From: Vibrio sp. SNU_ST1
GTDB lineage: Bacteria; Pseudomonadota; Gammaproteobacteria; Enterobacterales; Vibrionaceae
Reading direction: 5' to 3'
Assembly: GCF_030563405.1 (NCBI RefSeq)
Contig: NZ_CP130749.1
Coordinates: forward strand, 1,116,001-1,180,000
DNA length: 64,000 nucleotides
How positions within the stretch are numbered: position 1 is the first letter of the stretch; every line of letters begins with the position of its first letter. The notes beneath the pieces are model-generated. The model had not been told where the DNA came from. It saw nothing but the letters and a program-made list of their open reading frames with translations, and did not search any database. A program made the position numbers and the translations under genes. Shown here one piece after another: positions 25,555 through 34,333 of the stretch.

Positions 25555-26526
25555 TTACCAACCTCGATAACGATAGAGAAGAAAGATGAAATAAGGCGCG
25601 CCAATGACAGAAGTAAGTACCCCTGCAGGTAATTCAATCGGTGGTTGTAGACCTCTTGCCAAGCCATCGGCACAAGTAACCAGAATCGCGCCAACCAGAG
25701 CAGACGCCGGGATTAACAACTTATGATTATGCCCAAACAACAAGCGCGCTAAGTGAGGCGCTAATAAACCCACAAAACTGATCGTTCCAGCCACTGAAAC
25801 GCTGACACTGGCAAGTAACACTGCGGCCAATAGTGCAAGAGCTTGTATCTGTTTTGGCTTAGTACCCAATGTGGTGGCACTTTCCTCACCAAGCCCCATC
25901 ACATCCAATCGCCAAGCAAGCCAAAATGCCATTGGCAACAACAAGAGCAATGCTCCCCAAATAAAGGGAACTTGCTGCCAATTTCGTCCCCATAGGCTGC
26001 CGGTTAGCCATACCATCGCAGTGTTGATCTCGATAGGGTTAGTAACAAGCAAGAAGTCGATGCAACTCGCCAGAAACGCACTCACTGCAATACCAATCAA
26101 GGCCAACTTGGCGGGTGTTGGCCTTGACCACCATGCCAATAGCGCAATCAACCCGGCAGCAATAATGCCACCGAACATCGCCACCACAGGCAGTACGCTA
26201 ACTGCCGTATTAGGGAACCAAACTAAACTCGCAGTCGCGGCAAGCCCTGCCCCAGCACTAATGCCCATAAGATCAGGCGATGCTAACGGGTTACGTATCA
26301 CGCCTTGCACTAATACGCCGGATAGCCCCAACCCTGCGCCCACGCTTATCGCGAGTAACATACGTGGTAGCCGATATTGATGGATAACAAAGTCGTCACT
26401 GGAAAAGGCGACCAAATGTTCGATGACTTGAGGAATAGAAAGTGACGCTGCACCGACAAACAACCCCGCAGATGCCACTAATATGAGAATCCCTGATAAC
26501 CAAACTATCTTAGTGTGATGGTGCAT
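25555..26526 (-). CDS. fecD: Ferric-chelate ABC transporter permease (FecD-like)
   Basis: Inner-membrane permease of the FecCD/BtuC family, 323 residues with about nine or ten helices. It has the typical LSGVLVQGVIRNPLASPDLMG segment and the coupling region FVGLLAPHLARLLFG. The ATG at 26526 overlaps the fecC-like stop in TAATG and has GAGGAG upstream. It would form a heterodimer with the product of the gene before it. Confidence 0.87.
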   Translation of the reverse strand: MHHHTKIVWLSGILILVASAGLFVGAASLSIPQVIEHLVAFSSDDFVIHQYRLPRMLLAISVGAGLGLSGVLVQGVIRNPLASPDLMGISAGAGLAATASLVWFPNTAVSVLPVVAMFGGIIAAGLIALLAWWSRPTPAKLALIGIAVSAFLASCIDFLLVTNPIEINTAMVWLTGSLWGRNWQQVPFIWGALLLLLPMAFWLAWRLDVMGLGEESATTLGTKPKQIQALALLAAVLLASVSVSVAGTISFVGLLAPHLARLLFGHNHKLLIPASALVGAILVTCADGLARGLQPPIELPAGVLTSVIGAPYFIFLLYRYRGW

Positions 26527-27560
26527 TAAGATCTCCTCGTCGCAATCAAAATAAAACAAGGTGTCCCAAGTAGGGCTGTAATAACACCAACGGGCGTTTC
26601 AGTCGGGAAAGCAATAGATCGTGACAATGCATCTGACCAAGACACTAATGCTGCACCAGCCATTGCGGAGATAGGAATCAGTAGATGGTAATTATGCCCA
26701 ACCATGGGCCGAACCAAATGAGGAACCAACAATCCAACAAAACCAATGGGACCTGCGATAGCGACACTGGCACCCGCAAGCAACACGATAGCCAATCCAC
26801 TCATGAGGCGAGTAAGCCGGATATTACTGCCCAACCCCACAGCCACTTCTTCACCAAGCGCCAATAAGTTAAGGTTACGAGCAAGGCTAACAGCTAGCAC
26901 CAAACCAATCACTGCTGGCGGCCAAAGCTGTAGCCACTGTCCATCATCCACGCTAGACAATGAACCAGTAAGCCAATGCAGCACGCTATAAGCCATATCA
27001 TCAGCTAGAATCAGCGCTGCTCGAGTCAACCCAACCAATAAAGCAGTAATGGCGATACCCGCTAGAACCAAACGTAACGGATGAGAACGTTCGGAGAAGA
27101 AGCCACCGAGGAGCATCACGGCACCACCGCCTAGCAATGCACCAAGAACGGCATTAAGGATCGGGTTTAGCTCACTAAACACAGGAATGCCTATCGCAGC
27201 TAAAGCCATAAAACAGGCTGCGCCAGCGTTAATACCTAGAATTGATGGAGACGCAAGTGGGTTACGTGTTAACCCCTGCATCAATAGCCCTGCAACCGCT
27301 AAGCTTGCACCAATCAATAACCCGGCGTGAGCTCTTGGAGCTCTAAGTGTCGCCAATATTTGATGAGTCATATTGCTCTCATCAAACGCAAACCAATAGT
27401 GAACTAAGTCACTCAATGTTAGGGAGAAATTCGACCAACCTAGCATAGAGGCCACGTAACCAGACATTGCCAAACACGACACTAAGACCGTATATAACGT
27501 GACTCGCCACGACACTATAAGCGAACGTCGCTTACCTTTAGAGAGCAGCATCAAACTCAT
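26526..27560 (-). CDS. fecC: Ferric-chelate ABC transporter permease (FecC-like)
   Basis: Second permease of the FecCD family, 344 residues, with LMQGLTRNPLASPSILGINAGA and FVGLLVPHLVRPMVGHN matching the family coupling motifs. The ATG at 27560 overlaps the binding-protein stop in ATGA. An upstream in-frame start at 27632 would overlap that gene much further and is less likely. Gene order binding protein, permease, permease, ATPase is that of E. coli fecBCDE. Confidence 0.87.
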   Translation of the reverse strand: MSLMLLSKGKRRSLIVSWRVTLYTVLVSCLAMSGYVASMLGWSNFSLTLSDLVHYWFAFDESNMTHQILATLRAPRAHAGLLIGASLAVAGLLMQGLTRNPLASPSILGINAGAACFMALAAIGIPVFSELNPILNAVLGALLGGGAVMLLGGFFSERSHPLRLVLAGIAITALLVGLTRAALILADDMAYSVLHWLTGSLSSVDDGQWLQLWPPAVIGLVLAVSLARNLNLLALGEEVAVGLGSNIRLTRLMSGLAIVLLAGASVAIAGPIGFVGLLVPHLVRPMVGHNYHLLIPISAMAGAALVSWSDALSRSIAFPTETPVGVITALLGTPCFILIATRRS

Positions 27561-28534
27561 GAACGATCCAAGATCTGCTCTAGATTTTTCGCCATTTGTT
27601 CTGCGGCCAACATGCCTCGATTCAATGACCATAGTGCTGGTGACACTTCTACCACTTGTTGATTCTTCGCGGATGTTAATACATTAAACAGTGGGTTTTT
27701 CTGCCAATCATCAACGATATTTGGATCTGAGTAAGCACCAAGAAGCAACCAGTCAGGATTCGTTTTCAACAACAACTCAAAGCTGGTTGGCAAGTACGCC
27801 TTGTCTGTCGGCTCCACTATTGGGCTTGCAATACCTAATGTGGTGAGTACACCTCCGGCATAGGAAGCAGGGCTATGTAGCCACATTCCTTTTTCCGACA
27901 CAACAGCAAATTGGACAGTTTGTTTGAGTGAGAAATGACTTTTAAATTCCACCATAGCTTGTTGATGTTGGTGAATTCTTTGTTCCATTGCCGATTGCTT
28001 ATCGAGGGCGATACCAACCTTAAGCGCAGATTCCAAATTCTCTTGATAAGTTTCTCCACGGCTTTTGAGCAGCAGAGTTGGTGCGATTCGCTGTAGATCT
28101 TGATAAACCGTACGGTGACGCTCTGCATCGGCGATGATCAGATCGGGCTTTAATACCGCAATGGCCTCTAGACTAGGCTGTGAACGCATACCAACCGATT
28201 TCCATGGTTGCACTAATTCACGCACCGCCGGAATCACTCGCGAAGCATCATTGTCATCGGCAACGCCGACCGGAGACACGCCTACCGCAGCTAATGCATC
28301 GACAAATGAGAACTCCAACACCACAACGCGTTGCGGGGTAGTCGCGATCTCAAACTGACCTTGCTCATCTTGAATGATCCTCGTTTTTGCTGAACTGGAG
28401 AATGAGAACAAGCTTAAAGCCAACAAAACTAAGGCTATCGCTATCCTGCTGAATAAAAAATCCCTTTTGAATGACAGCAGTCCGTTCGGCAGCAGCAATT
28501 GATTCGAAAATGAAAGTCGAGAGCTGTTTTCCAT
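27557..28534 (-). CDS. fecB: Periplasmic ferric-chelate binding protein (FecB-like)
   Basis: Class III periplasmic binding protein, 325 residues. A hydrophobic signal segment lies near residues 29-47 (IAIALVLLALSLFSFSSSA), preceded by an unusually long polar N-terminus, so the true start may be internal. The body shows QRVVVLEFSFVDALAAVGVSPVG and LEAIAVLKPDLIIAD, typical of the FecB/FhuD group. It delivers the iron chelate to the two permeases encoded immediately after it. Confidence 0.84.
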   Translation of the reverse strand: MENSSRLSFSNQLLLPNGLLSFKRDFLFSRIAIALVLLALSLFSFSSSAKTRIIQDEQGQFEIATTPQRVVVLEFSFVDALAAVGVSPVGVADDNDASRVIPAVRELVQPWKSVGMRSQPSLEAIAVLKPDLIIADAERHRTVYQDLQRIAPTLLLKSRGETYQENLESALKVGIALDKQSAMEQRIHQHQQAMVEFKSHFSLKQTVQFAVVSEKGMWLHSPASYAGGVLTTLGIASPIVEPTDKAYLPTSFELLLKTNPDWLLLGAYSDPNIVDDWQKNPLFNVLTSAKNQQVVEVSPALWSLNRGMLAAEQMAKNLEQILDRS

Positions 28535-28565
28535 ATTTATTTTTCCTTAAACACTAGAACCGTGA

Positions 28566-28590
28566 AAGTCGCCAATAATATTGGCGACTT
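28566..28590. other. Stem-loop between receptor and binding-protein genes
   Basis: A perfect 11-bp stem AAGTCGCCAAT/ATTGGCGACTT lies in the 87-bp gap between fecA-like and fecB-like genes. On the minus strand the following bases are TTCACGG, not a T-run. It may protect the receptor message or partly attenuate, giving more receptor than transporter. Confidence 0.55.
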
Positions 28591-28621
28591 ATATTCGTTA
28601 TTATTTTTAATAAATTACCGA

Positions 28622-30745
28622 TTAGAACTGATAGTTCAGATCCAAAGTGTATGAACGCCCTGGCGCTGGATAGCGGCCAACCGGACTGGTATCAATGCCG
28701 CGGAAGTAGTAGTCCTCAGCAAACAAATTGTTCACTGCAACATTCATACGTAACTTACTGTTTTCATCCTTATACAAGTCTGAGCCTAGGTTTAAGTTCC
28801 ATACCATGTAAGCAGGTACTTTGCCTTTCGCACCCGTTGCATCTTCAGCACTGGTATTGGCATTGTCAGAATAAGACTCACTGAAATAGTAACCAGATAA
28901 GGTCGTATCTACCTTGCTAAAGGCGTAAGTCGCATCCCAGCTAAGTTGATGCTCCGATGTGTAAGGAAGTTGCTTACCTTTGTTTGCACCCTCTGCCTCT
29001 ATCGTCGCATCCAAATAGTTATAACCCGCGCCTAAACTCAGAGCTTGCATAGCCTGCGGAACATAACGACCTGAAAGCTCAATACCTTGATGAAGCGTTT
29101 TACCAATATTGTCAAAGGTCTGCGTTCCGCTTTGCCATTGGAGTTGGTCTTCAAAATCAATGCGGTAGAGCGCGACATTAAAGCTAGTTGAATCTTGATT
29201 GTAACGAGCACCCAACTCGTAGTTCCATGCTAGCTCACTGCCCTCTTCACCCTTGCCTCGGATGTAAGCGATTTGTGGTGCGCGCAAAGATTTCTGCGCA
29301 TTGGTGTACCCAACCCATTGCTCAGTTAAATGGTATGCCACGGTTAAGCCCGGCAACCACTCCGTCACTTTGTTGTCTGTACTCTGTGCTGTACCCTTAT
29401 CATTAAAGGTCATATCAATCGATTCGTAACGAATACCTGGAGTAACCTTTAGCACGTCGTTAAACAGGCCAACTTCGTTGCTGATGTAACCTGCGAATGC
29501 ATCGGTATTCAAGTTCCAATCACGTGGCACTTTTGTTACTCCGCCAGCAATTGGCGTTTGCGTTAGCTTGTAATCGATATCTTCATTTACATAGCGAGCA
29601 CCTACAATCAAGTTTTGCGTCACCGTATTACCGTCAAAGTACATCGCTAACTTAGGTTCCACACCATAAACAGCGAACTCACGTGGTGAGGTGCGAATAT
29701 CTGTTGATGGTAATGCTGGATCAGCCCAGTGACCGCCTGCGCTATTAAAGCCCCATTGGAAGAAACGCTCAGACTGGTGACCGAATGTCAGAACCTCTAA
29801 CTCTGCGCCATCTGCAATATTCAAATCATGCAAATACTTCAGGCTCCAACGTGTTGATGTGCCTTTGTATTCGTCATATGGTCGCTTCGATTGAGTACGA
29901 TCTTTCTGGTAATCTTTTGGCGATAAAGCGCCCGGCATTTGGGTGTCGGCATCGTAACGCTGAACGAATGCTTGTAGCTCCTGGGTATCGCTGAGTAACC
30001 ATTGCAACTTCGCTTGGAAGTTTTTTACATCCGTGTCGGAGTGCTCGCGGAAGCTTTCACCTTTTAGGAAGTTACCTTCTACTTGAAGTGCAAGCGTATC
30101 GGTTAACCAACCACCCGTGCGTAGGTAAAAATCGTTAAGCGGTGTATTACCATCTTCAAATACGGTGAAACGATTACTGATTTCCGTTTGCCACTCGTGT
30201 GGAATGGGCTTAGTCACCAAGTTGATCACACCACCCACGTTATTTGGCCCGTACTGCACAGCCGCACCACCGCGTACGATATCAATTCGATCCAGCATCG
30301 ATAGCGTTGCTGGAAAAATAGATTGTCCGGTATGACCATAAGGCGCAAGAGTCAGTGGTACACCATCCATTAGAAATTGAGCATGACCACTGCGGCTCGC
30401 TTTCAAGCCACGTACCGAGATGTTAGGTAGAACACCGGTACCGGTTTCATCTTGAACCTTAATGCCAGGTACACTTTGAAATGCTGAATCAATCGAAAGA
30501 GCGGCGGTCTTTTTAATTTGTTCGTTAGTTAGAACGGTACGCGCTCCCGGATACTCTTTAACATCCTCTAATTCTGAATTACCGATCAAACTTCCCGTCA
30601 CTACAACCGTTTCCATGGTCGTCGTTTGCGGATCAGACGCTGCGAATGCACTCATGGAAGTCACTGAAGCGATGGCTGTTGCAAGTACGGTCAAGCGAAG
30701 CTTATGTTGCGCGTGGGGTTTACCATCCAAATTCTGGTAAGGCAT
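28622..30745 (-). CDS. fecA: TonB-dependent ferric-chelate receptor (FecA-like)
   Basis: Outer-membrane receptor, 707 residues. The signal peptide is cleaved near residue 36 (AFA-ASD), and a TonB box METVVVTG follows at once. The plug domain contains DVKEYPGARTVLTNEQIKK and IRGG-type motifs, and a 22-strand barrel ends in aromatic NYQF. It is close in plan to FecA of E. coli but lacks the N-terminal signalling (STN) domain, so it cannot drive a FecR/FecI cascade, and no fecI or fecR gene is present. Ferric citrate is the likely ligand; this rests on similarity only. It is the first gene of the uptake operon. Confidence 0.85.
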   Translation of the reverse strand: MPYQNLDGKPHAQHKLRLTVLATAIASVTSMSAFAASDPQTTTMETVVVTGSLIGNSELEDVKEYPGARTVLTNEQIKKTAALSIDSAFQSVPGIKVQDETGTGVLPNISVRGLKASRSGHAQFLMDGVPLTLAPYGHTGQSIFPATLSMLDRIDIVRGGAAVQYGPNNVGGVINLVTKPIPHEWQTEISNRFTVFEDGNTPLNDFYLRTGGWLTDTLALQVEGNFLKGESFREHSDTDVKNFQAKLQWLLSDTQELQAFVQRYDADTQMPGALSPKDYQKDRTQSKRPYDEYKGTSTRWSLKYLHDLNIADGAELEVLTFGHQSERFFQWGFNSAGGHWADPALPSTDIRTSPREFAVYGVEPKLAMYFDGNTVTQNLIVGARYVNEDIDYKLTQTPIAGGVTKVPRDWNLNTDAFAGYISNEVGLFNDVLKVTPGIRYESIDMTFNDKGTAQSTDNKVTEWLPGLTVAYHLTEQWVGYTNAQKSLRAPQIAYIRGKGEEGSELAWNYELGARYNQDSTSFNVALYRIDFEDQLQWQSGTQTFDNIGKTLHQGIELSGRYVPQAMQALSLGAGYNYLDATIEAEGANKGKQLPYTSEHQLSWDATYAFSKVDTTLSGYYFSESYSDNANTSAEDATGAKGKVPAYMVWNLNLGSDLYKDENSKLRMNVAVNNLFAEDYYFRGIDTSPVGRYPAPGRSYTLDLNYQF

Positions 30746-30770
30746 GAAAATCTCCTAAGTAGGCAAATTA

Positions 30771-30813
30771 GGGTCAAAGGCTGTGCTTTTAGGTTATGCC
30801 AACGCTTTGACCC
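30771..30813 (-). promoter_or_regulatory. Long hairpin in the fecA-like leader
   Basis: GGGTCAAAG (30771-30779) pairs with CTTTGACCC (30805-30813), placing a 9-bp stem about 25 bp ahead of the receptor start. No T-run follows, so a translational or stability role is more likely than termination. No convincing Fur box was found in this gap. Confidence 0.4.
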
Positions 30814-30891
30814 ATTGGGCTAAACGACCTCAAAATGAGGCCAGCTGTTCACTCACTCGTAGCGAACAAATCAAATTTTTTGGAGTTGAAA

Positions 30892-30976
30892 TAGCTCTTA
30901 GTCACGTACTAGCTCTTAGAAACGTAATAACGCTTAGAAATTAACGACTCTTAGAGCTGAACTCGCTTTTAGAACT
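30892..30976. repeat. Degenerate tandem repeats at the end of the siderophore receptor gene
   Basis: Four to five units of 17-20 bp sharing a GCTCTTAG/CGCTTAGA core run from the receptor's last codons into the noncoding gap. The unit contains the reverse complement of the gene's stop codon region, suggesting duplication of the gene end. Confidence 0.55.
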
Positions 30977-33005
30977 GATAGCCGTAGCTGAGCATGAATT
31001 CAGCTGGCGCGCCGTAGCCAATCTGATTAGTGCCCGACTTACCACTGGTTGCCCCAAGAATGTATTTCTCGCCAAGTACGTTATAAGCGTTCGCTTGAAC
31101 TTTGTGACGACCCGTGGTGTACGCTGCCATTAAGTCAACAGTGGTGTAATCGCCTAATGCGACAGCTTCATTGTTACCCGCGTAGCGGTCCCCTACGTAT
31201 TTCACACCACCGCCCAAACGCCAGTTTTCGTATAATTGGTAAGTACTCCAGAGTGAGAACAGATGATCAGACACATCATTCGGCTTTTTGCCTGTATCTT
31301 TATCTTCTGCATCTAAGTAGCTATAACCAACTGAAATATCCCATAGCTCTGTAATCTGACCGCGAGCTTCCAGTTCAATACCTTGGTGACGTGCTTCAAT
31401 CTTATTAATAACGTCGCCATTAATATTGGTTTGTGGTTGTTCTTGATCAATTTGGAAAATAGCGGCATTGAGCATCAAGGCGTTATCGAGTAAGTAAGCT
31501 TTCGCACCCACTTCTTTTAGATCGGTATGGAAGAATTCAGCCAGTTTAGGGTTGATATAAATACCGGAATAAGGCAATTGCCACGAACGAGCTAAGCTCG
31601 CGTATACCGACATATCGTTGTTGATTCGGTAGACCAAACCACCGCGGTAGCTCACTTTGTTATCGTCTAGGTTCTCTTGAGCTTTACCGGCTTTTTGCTG
31701 TTCAAGATCCATCGAGTCATAACGCACATTACCTATCACCGATAAATCACCCAAGGTGTAAACATCTTGAAGGTAGATACCCGTCGTCGTCGTTGTGTTA
31801 TCACGGAAAGGCTTGAAACCCGGATCAGGCGTTGCTCCTACGACAGGGTTATAGATGTGCTTCGGAGGTAAGGTTTTATCGCTTGCTAGCGTTAAATCGA
31901 TATTGATCTGGTTATAATCCGCACCAATCATCATTTGGTTAGAATCAGTTTCCCACACTAACTCGGATTGCATCGTCGTTGTGGTTCGAGGGTCATAACC
32001 GAAATTGTTCACGGTTTGAGAAACTTTATCCCCCGTTACAGTACCTTGACGCGTCCCCTTTTGCTCAAGTTCGATATGATTGTATGCCGCTCGGTTTGTC
32101 CATACCCACTCGCTATTCAAGCGCCATTCATAATTAATGCCAACACGCAGGCTATCGGACTCTTGATAATCGTTAGTGCCACCGTAGAAAGAACTCTCAG
32201 AGACATCAACAGGTTTGCCATTTTTAGATGGGACACCACGATATGGCACCAGCTCTTGGTGTGCATATTCGACATCTAAGTCAACGGTATGCCCTTCAGC
32301 TGGCAGCACTCGAATGGTTGGAGCGATAAAGAAATCATTAGAATCGACATGGTTTACATACGAATCAGCCTGTCGGTGTTCCAGGTTAATACGTCCATTT
32401 ACCTTATCTGAAAACGCCATTGAGCTATCCACCTGCCCTACAAATTGGCTGTTACTGCCAACACTGCCGTTCACATTGGTAAAATTGTCACCATTCGCTC
32501 GTTTGGTGAGTAAGTTAATGATGCCGCCAGCAGAGCCCCTACCATACAGAGCACCTGCAGGGCCTTTTACCACTTCAACACGCTCAATATTGGATAGGCT
32601 TCGATACGACTGTAAAGTTCCATCATCACGCATGCCATCGCGATACATGTCATTCAGCGCATCAAAACCACGAATAACGAACTGATCTCGACTGCCTTCA
32701 CCTAAGGTATTATTGACACCAGCAACACCATCAAGAGCATCCACTAAACGGACCGCACCACGGTCTTCCATCTCTGTTTTAGTGACCACTGATACTGCTT
32801 GTGGGACATCTAGCCATTCGACATCCGTTTTAGTACCCGACTGCGGCATATGCTCCGCGTAACCCTCATACTGATGACCAATAACTTGCAGAGTTTCATC
32901 CACCGTTACTTCTTCTGAAGCCATTACATTCGACACGGTAGCCACTGTGGTTAATGCACCTCCAATTGCCAAGGCGAGGGGGGTGAAAGCCAATCTAACG
33001 TTCAT
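30969..33005 (-). CDS. TonB-dependent siderophore receptor
   Basis: Outer-membrane receptor of 678 residues. It has a signal peptide to about residue 29 (VMA-SEE), a TonB box ETLQVIG, and a plug with DVPQAVSVVTKTEMEDRGAVRL and VEVVKGPAGALYGRGSAGGIINLLTK. The barrel ends in SYGYQF. The plug motifs are those of the ferrichrome/catecholate siderophore receptor group (FhuA/FiuA-like). The precise siderophore is unknown. A Fur-box candidate lies 40 bp upstream, so it should be derepressed in low iron. It precedes the fecABCDE-like operon on the same strand and could feed the same ABC transporter. Confidence 0.87.
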   Translation of the reverse strand: MNVRLAFTPLALAIGGALTTVATVSNVMASEEVTVDETLQVIGHQYEGYAEHMPQSGTKTDVEWLDVPQAVSVVTKTEMEDRGAVRLVDALDGVAGVNNTLGEGSRDQFVIRGFDALNDMYRDGMRDDGTLQSYRSLSNIERVEVVKGPAGALYGRGSAGGIINLLTKRANGDNFTNVNGSVGSNSQFVGQVDSSMAFSDKVNGRINLEHRQADSYVNHVDSNDFFIAPTIRVLPAEGHTVDLDVEYAHQELVPYRGVPSKNGKPVDVSESSFYGGTNDYQESDSLRVGINYEWRLNSEWVWTNRAAYNHIELEQKGTRQGTVTGDKVSQTVNNFGYDPRTTTTMQSELVWETDSNQMMIGADYNQINIDLTLASDKTLPPKHIYNPVVGATPDPGFKPFRDNTTTTTGIYLQDVYTLGDLSVIGNVRYDSMDLEQQKAGKAQENLDDNKVSYRGGLVYRINNDMSVYASLARSWQLPYSGIYINPKLAEFFHTDLKEVGAKAYLLDNALMLNAAIFQIDQEQPQTNINGDVINKIEARHQGIELEARGQITELWDISVGYSYLDAEDKDTGKKPNDVSDHLFSLWSTYQLYENWRLGGGVKYVGDRYAGNNEAVALGDYTTVDLMAAYTTGRHKVQANAYNVLGEKYILGATSGKSGTNQIGYGAPAEFMLSYGYQF

Positions 33006-33045
33006 ATTCTAATTCCGGTTAAGTTTATAAATCACAACGGACGCG

Positions 33046-33064
33046 AATAAGAACAAATATCATT
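33046..33064 (-). promoter_or_regulatory. Fur-box candidate
   Basis: AATAAGAACAAATATCATT agrees at 15 of 19 positions with a Vibrio-type Fur palindrome (AATGAGAATAATTCTCATT form). It lies 41-59 bp before the receptor start, where a Fur operator is expected. Confidence 0.55.
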
Positions 33065-33489
33065 TATATTTGCAATATATATTTTCCCGCCCACCCCTCC
33101 AGCACGATATGCAACATTGCTATTTACAAAATAATCAATAAAAACAAGACCATAAAAAAACAAACCTCCTAAGACATTGGATAATGTCGTATAAAAGTAG
33201 GTAAAAGCGAGGTTCGACGATTGAGAATACTCAGAAAAAAGACTTTTCGAGAGGGAGAAAGACAGCAAATAAATACAGGTTTGAGCAAGGTACGGATGGG
33301 ATTAATACCCTTTAGTACGGTGTGCCCATTAACTGGTCACACCTCAAAATCAGGTTCAATAATTCAAGTCGACATCACTTAATGGCTAGCAAATATCGAA
33401 GTCTTAGATATGTTCATATATGCTTATAAACGAAAGCTTACTTTTACAAGCATTCATACATATCATGAATAATAACAAAGGACTGTTTT

Positions 33490-34128
33490 ATGCCATTGAC
33501 ATTAGATCAAGCTGCTCAGCTAATGAATCGAAATTTAGAACAATTTTTACATCGTTGTCCGCTTTCCATTAGTAGTGCTGGCCAATCAAAAGGAGCACTT
33601 ACCTTTTATTTATATAGCCTCGGAGATACGGCGCTTGGTATCAATCAAGGTGTTCAAATGCCAGAGATGCGTTTGCGCTTATCTAAAACGGCGCTGTCAA
33701 GTAGCGCTAAAGCTCTTCAATGCATCCACATACCGGTATCTCAGTTTGAACAACTTAAGCCTGAGTCCATTTCTAAAGTCACCCACTATGATTCTGCAAA
33801 CTTCCTTGTTACCACTCAATTAACAGGTTGTACGTTTGCTATTCGCCCGGGGAAAGGAGGCGGGCTTGAGTTTTTGCATGTTCAGCCAAATAGGGACTTT
33901 GATGGCGCAAAAATACAGCAAGCGATAAAAAAGGAGTTTCAAGTGTCTTTCGGTAAAGGGAATGGCTCTAACGGTACTACTTATGGGAATAATACCCGGG
34001 TTACTGTTTTAGGGGAGAGGAAAAATGGCTTGTGGAAAGTTTATGCACAGTATCAAGACGGCAACGGAAATGTGACTGGAGTTGATTGCATCTACAAAGA
34101 ACCAAGTTCAGTGGCCTATGTTGACTGA
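33490..34128 (+). CDS. BLF1/CNF-like glutamine deamidase toxin candidate
   Basis: A 212-residue protein without signal peptide or membrane helix. The segment TTQLTGC ... H (Thr108, Cys114, His130) matches the T-x5-C...H active site of BLF1 from Burkholderia pseudomallei (Thr88, Cys94, His106, LSGC motif) and the Cys/His pair of CNF toxins. Total length is also close to BLF1 (about 211), and the stretch LKPESISKV before the site resembles the BLF1 equivalent as I recall it. BLF1 inactivates eIF4A by deamidating a glutamine; whether this protein has that target is unknown. Cys to His spacing is 16, versus 12 in BLF1 and 15 in CNF1. A good AAAGGA ribosome site precedes the ATG. It is a lone gene between unrelated operons. 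Confidence 0.68.
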   Translation: MPLTLDQAAQLMNRNLEQFLHRCPLSISSAGQSKGALTFYLYSLGDTALGINQGVQMPEMRLRLSKTALSSSAKALQCIHIPVSQFEQLKPESISKVTHYDSANFLVTTQLTGCTFAIRPGKGGGLEFLHVQPNRDFDGAKIQQAIKKEFQVSFGKGNGSNGTTYGNNTRVTVLGERKNGLWKVYAQYQDGNGNVTGVDCIYKEPSSVAYVD

Positions 34129-34273
34129 CAAGCATAATTAGCAAAGAAGGCATGCCATATTCTCGTCATTTAGCGTTCTCGCAGAAACGGGCATTCAACT
34201 AACAAACATTCCCCTCAATAGAGATGATGATTAGCGAGTAGTTACATATAAGTAACCCCGAACAAGAAACTAA

Positions 34274-34300
34274 AAAGCGAGCCACCAGGGCTCGCTTTCA
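34274..34300. terminator. Bidirectional intrinsic terminator before ackA end
   Basis: Stem AAAGCGAGCC / GGCTCGCTTT with an ACCAG-type loop, serving ackA (minus strand, TTTTTAG) and possibly the toxin-like gene on the plus strand. Confidence 0.85.
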
Positions 34301-34333
34301 AATCGTATATGTTAACTTAAACAGTTACTTAAA

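Noticed and set aside
28534..28622. A terminator that would split the fec operon
   Set aside because: The stem at 28566-28590 has no T-run on the minus strand, so separate operons are not supported.
33032..33268. 78-codon minus-strand frame upstream of the siderophore receptor
   Set aside because: No ribosome site; it overlaps the Fur-box and promoter region, and its composition is like random AT-rich DNA.
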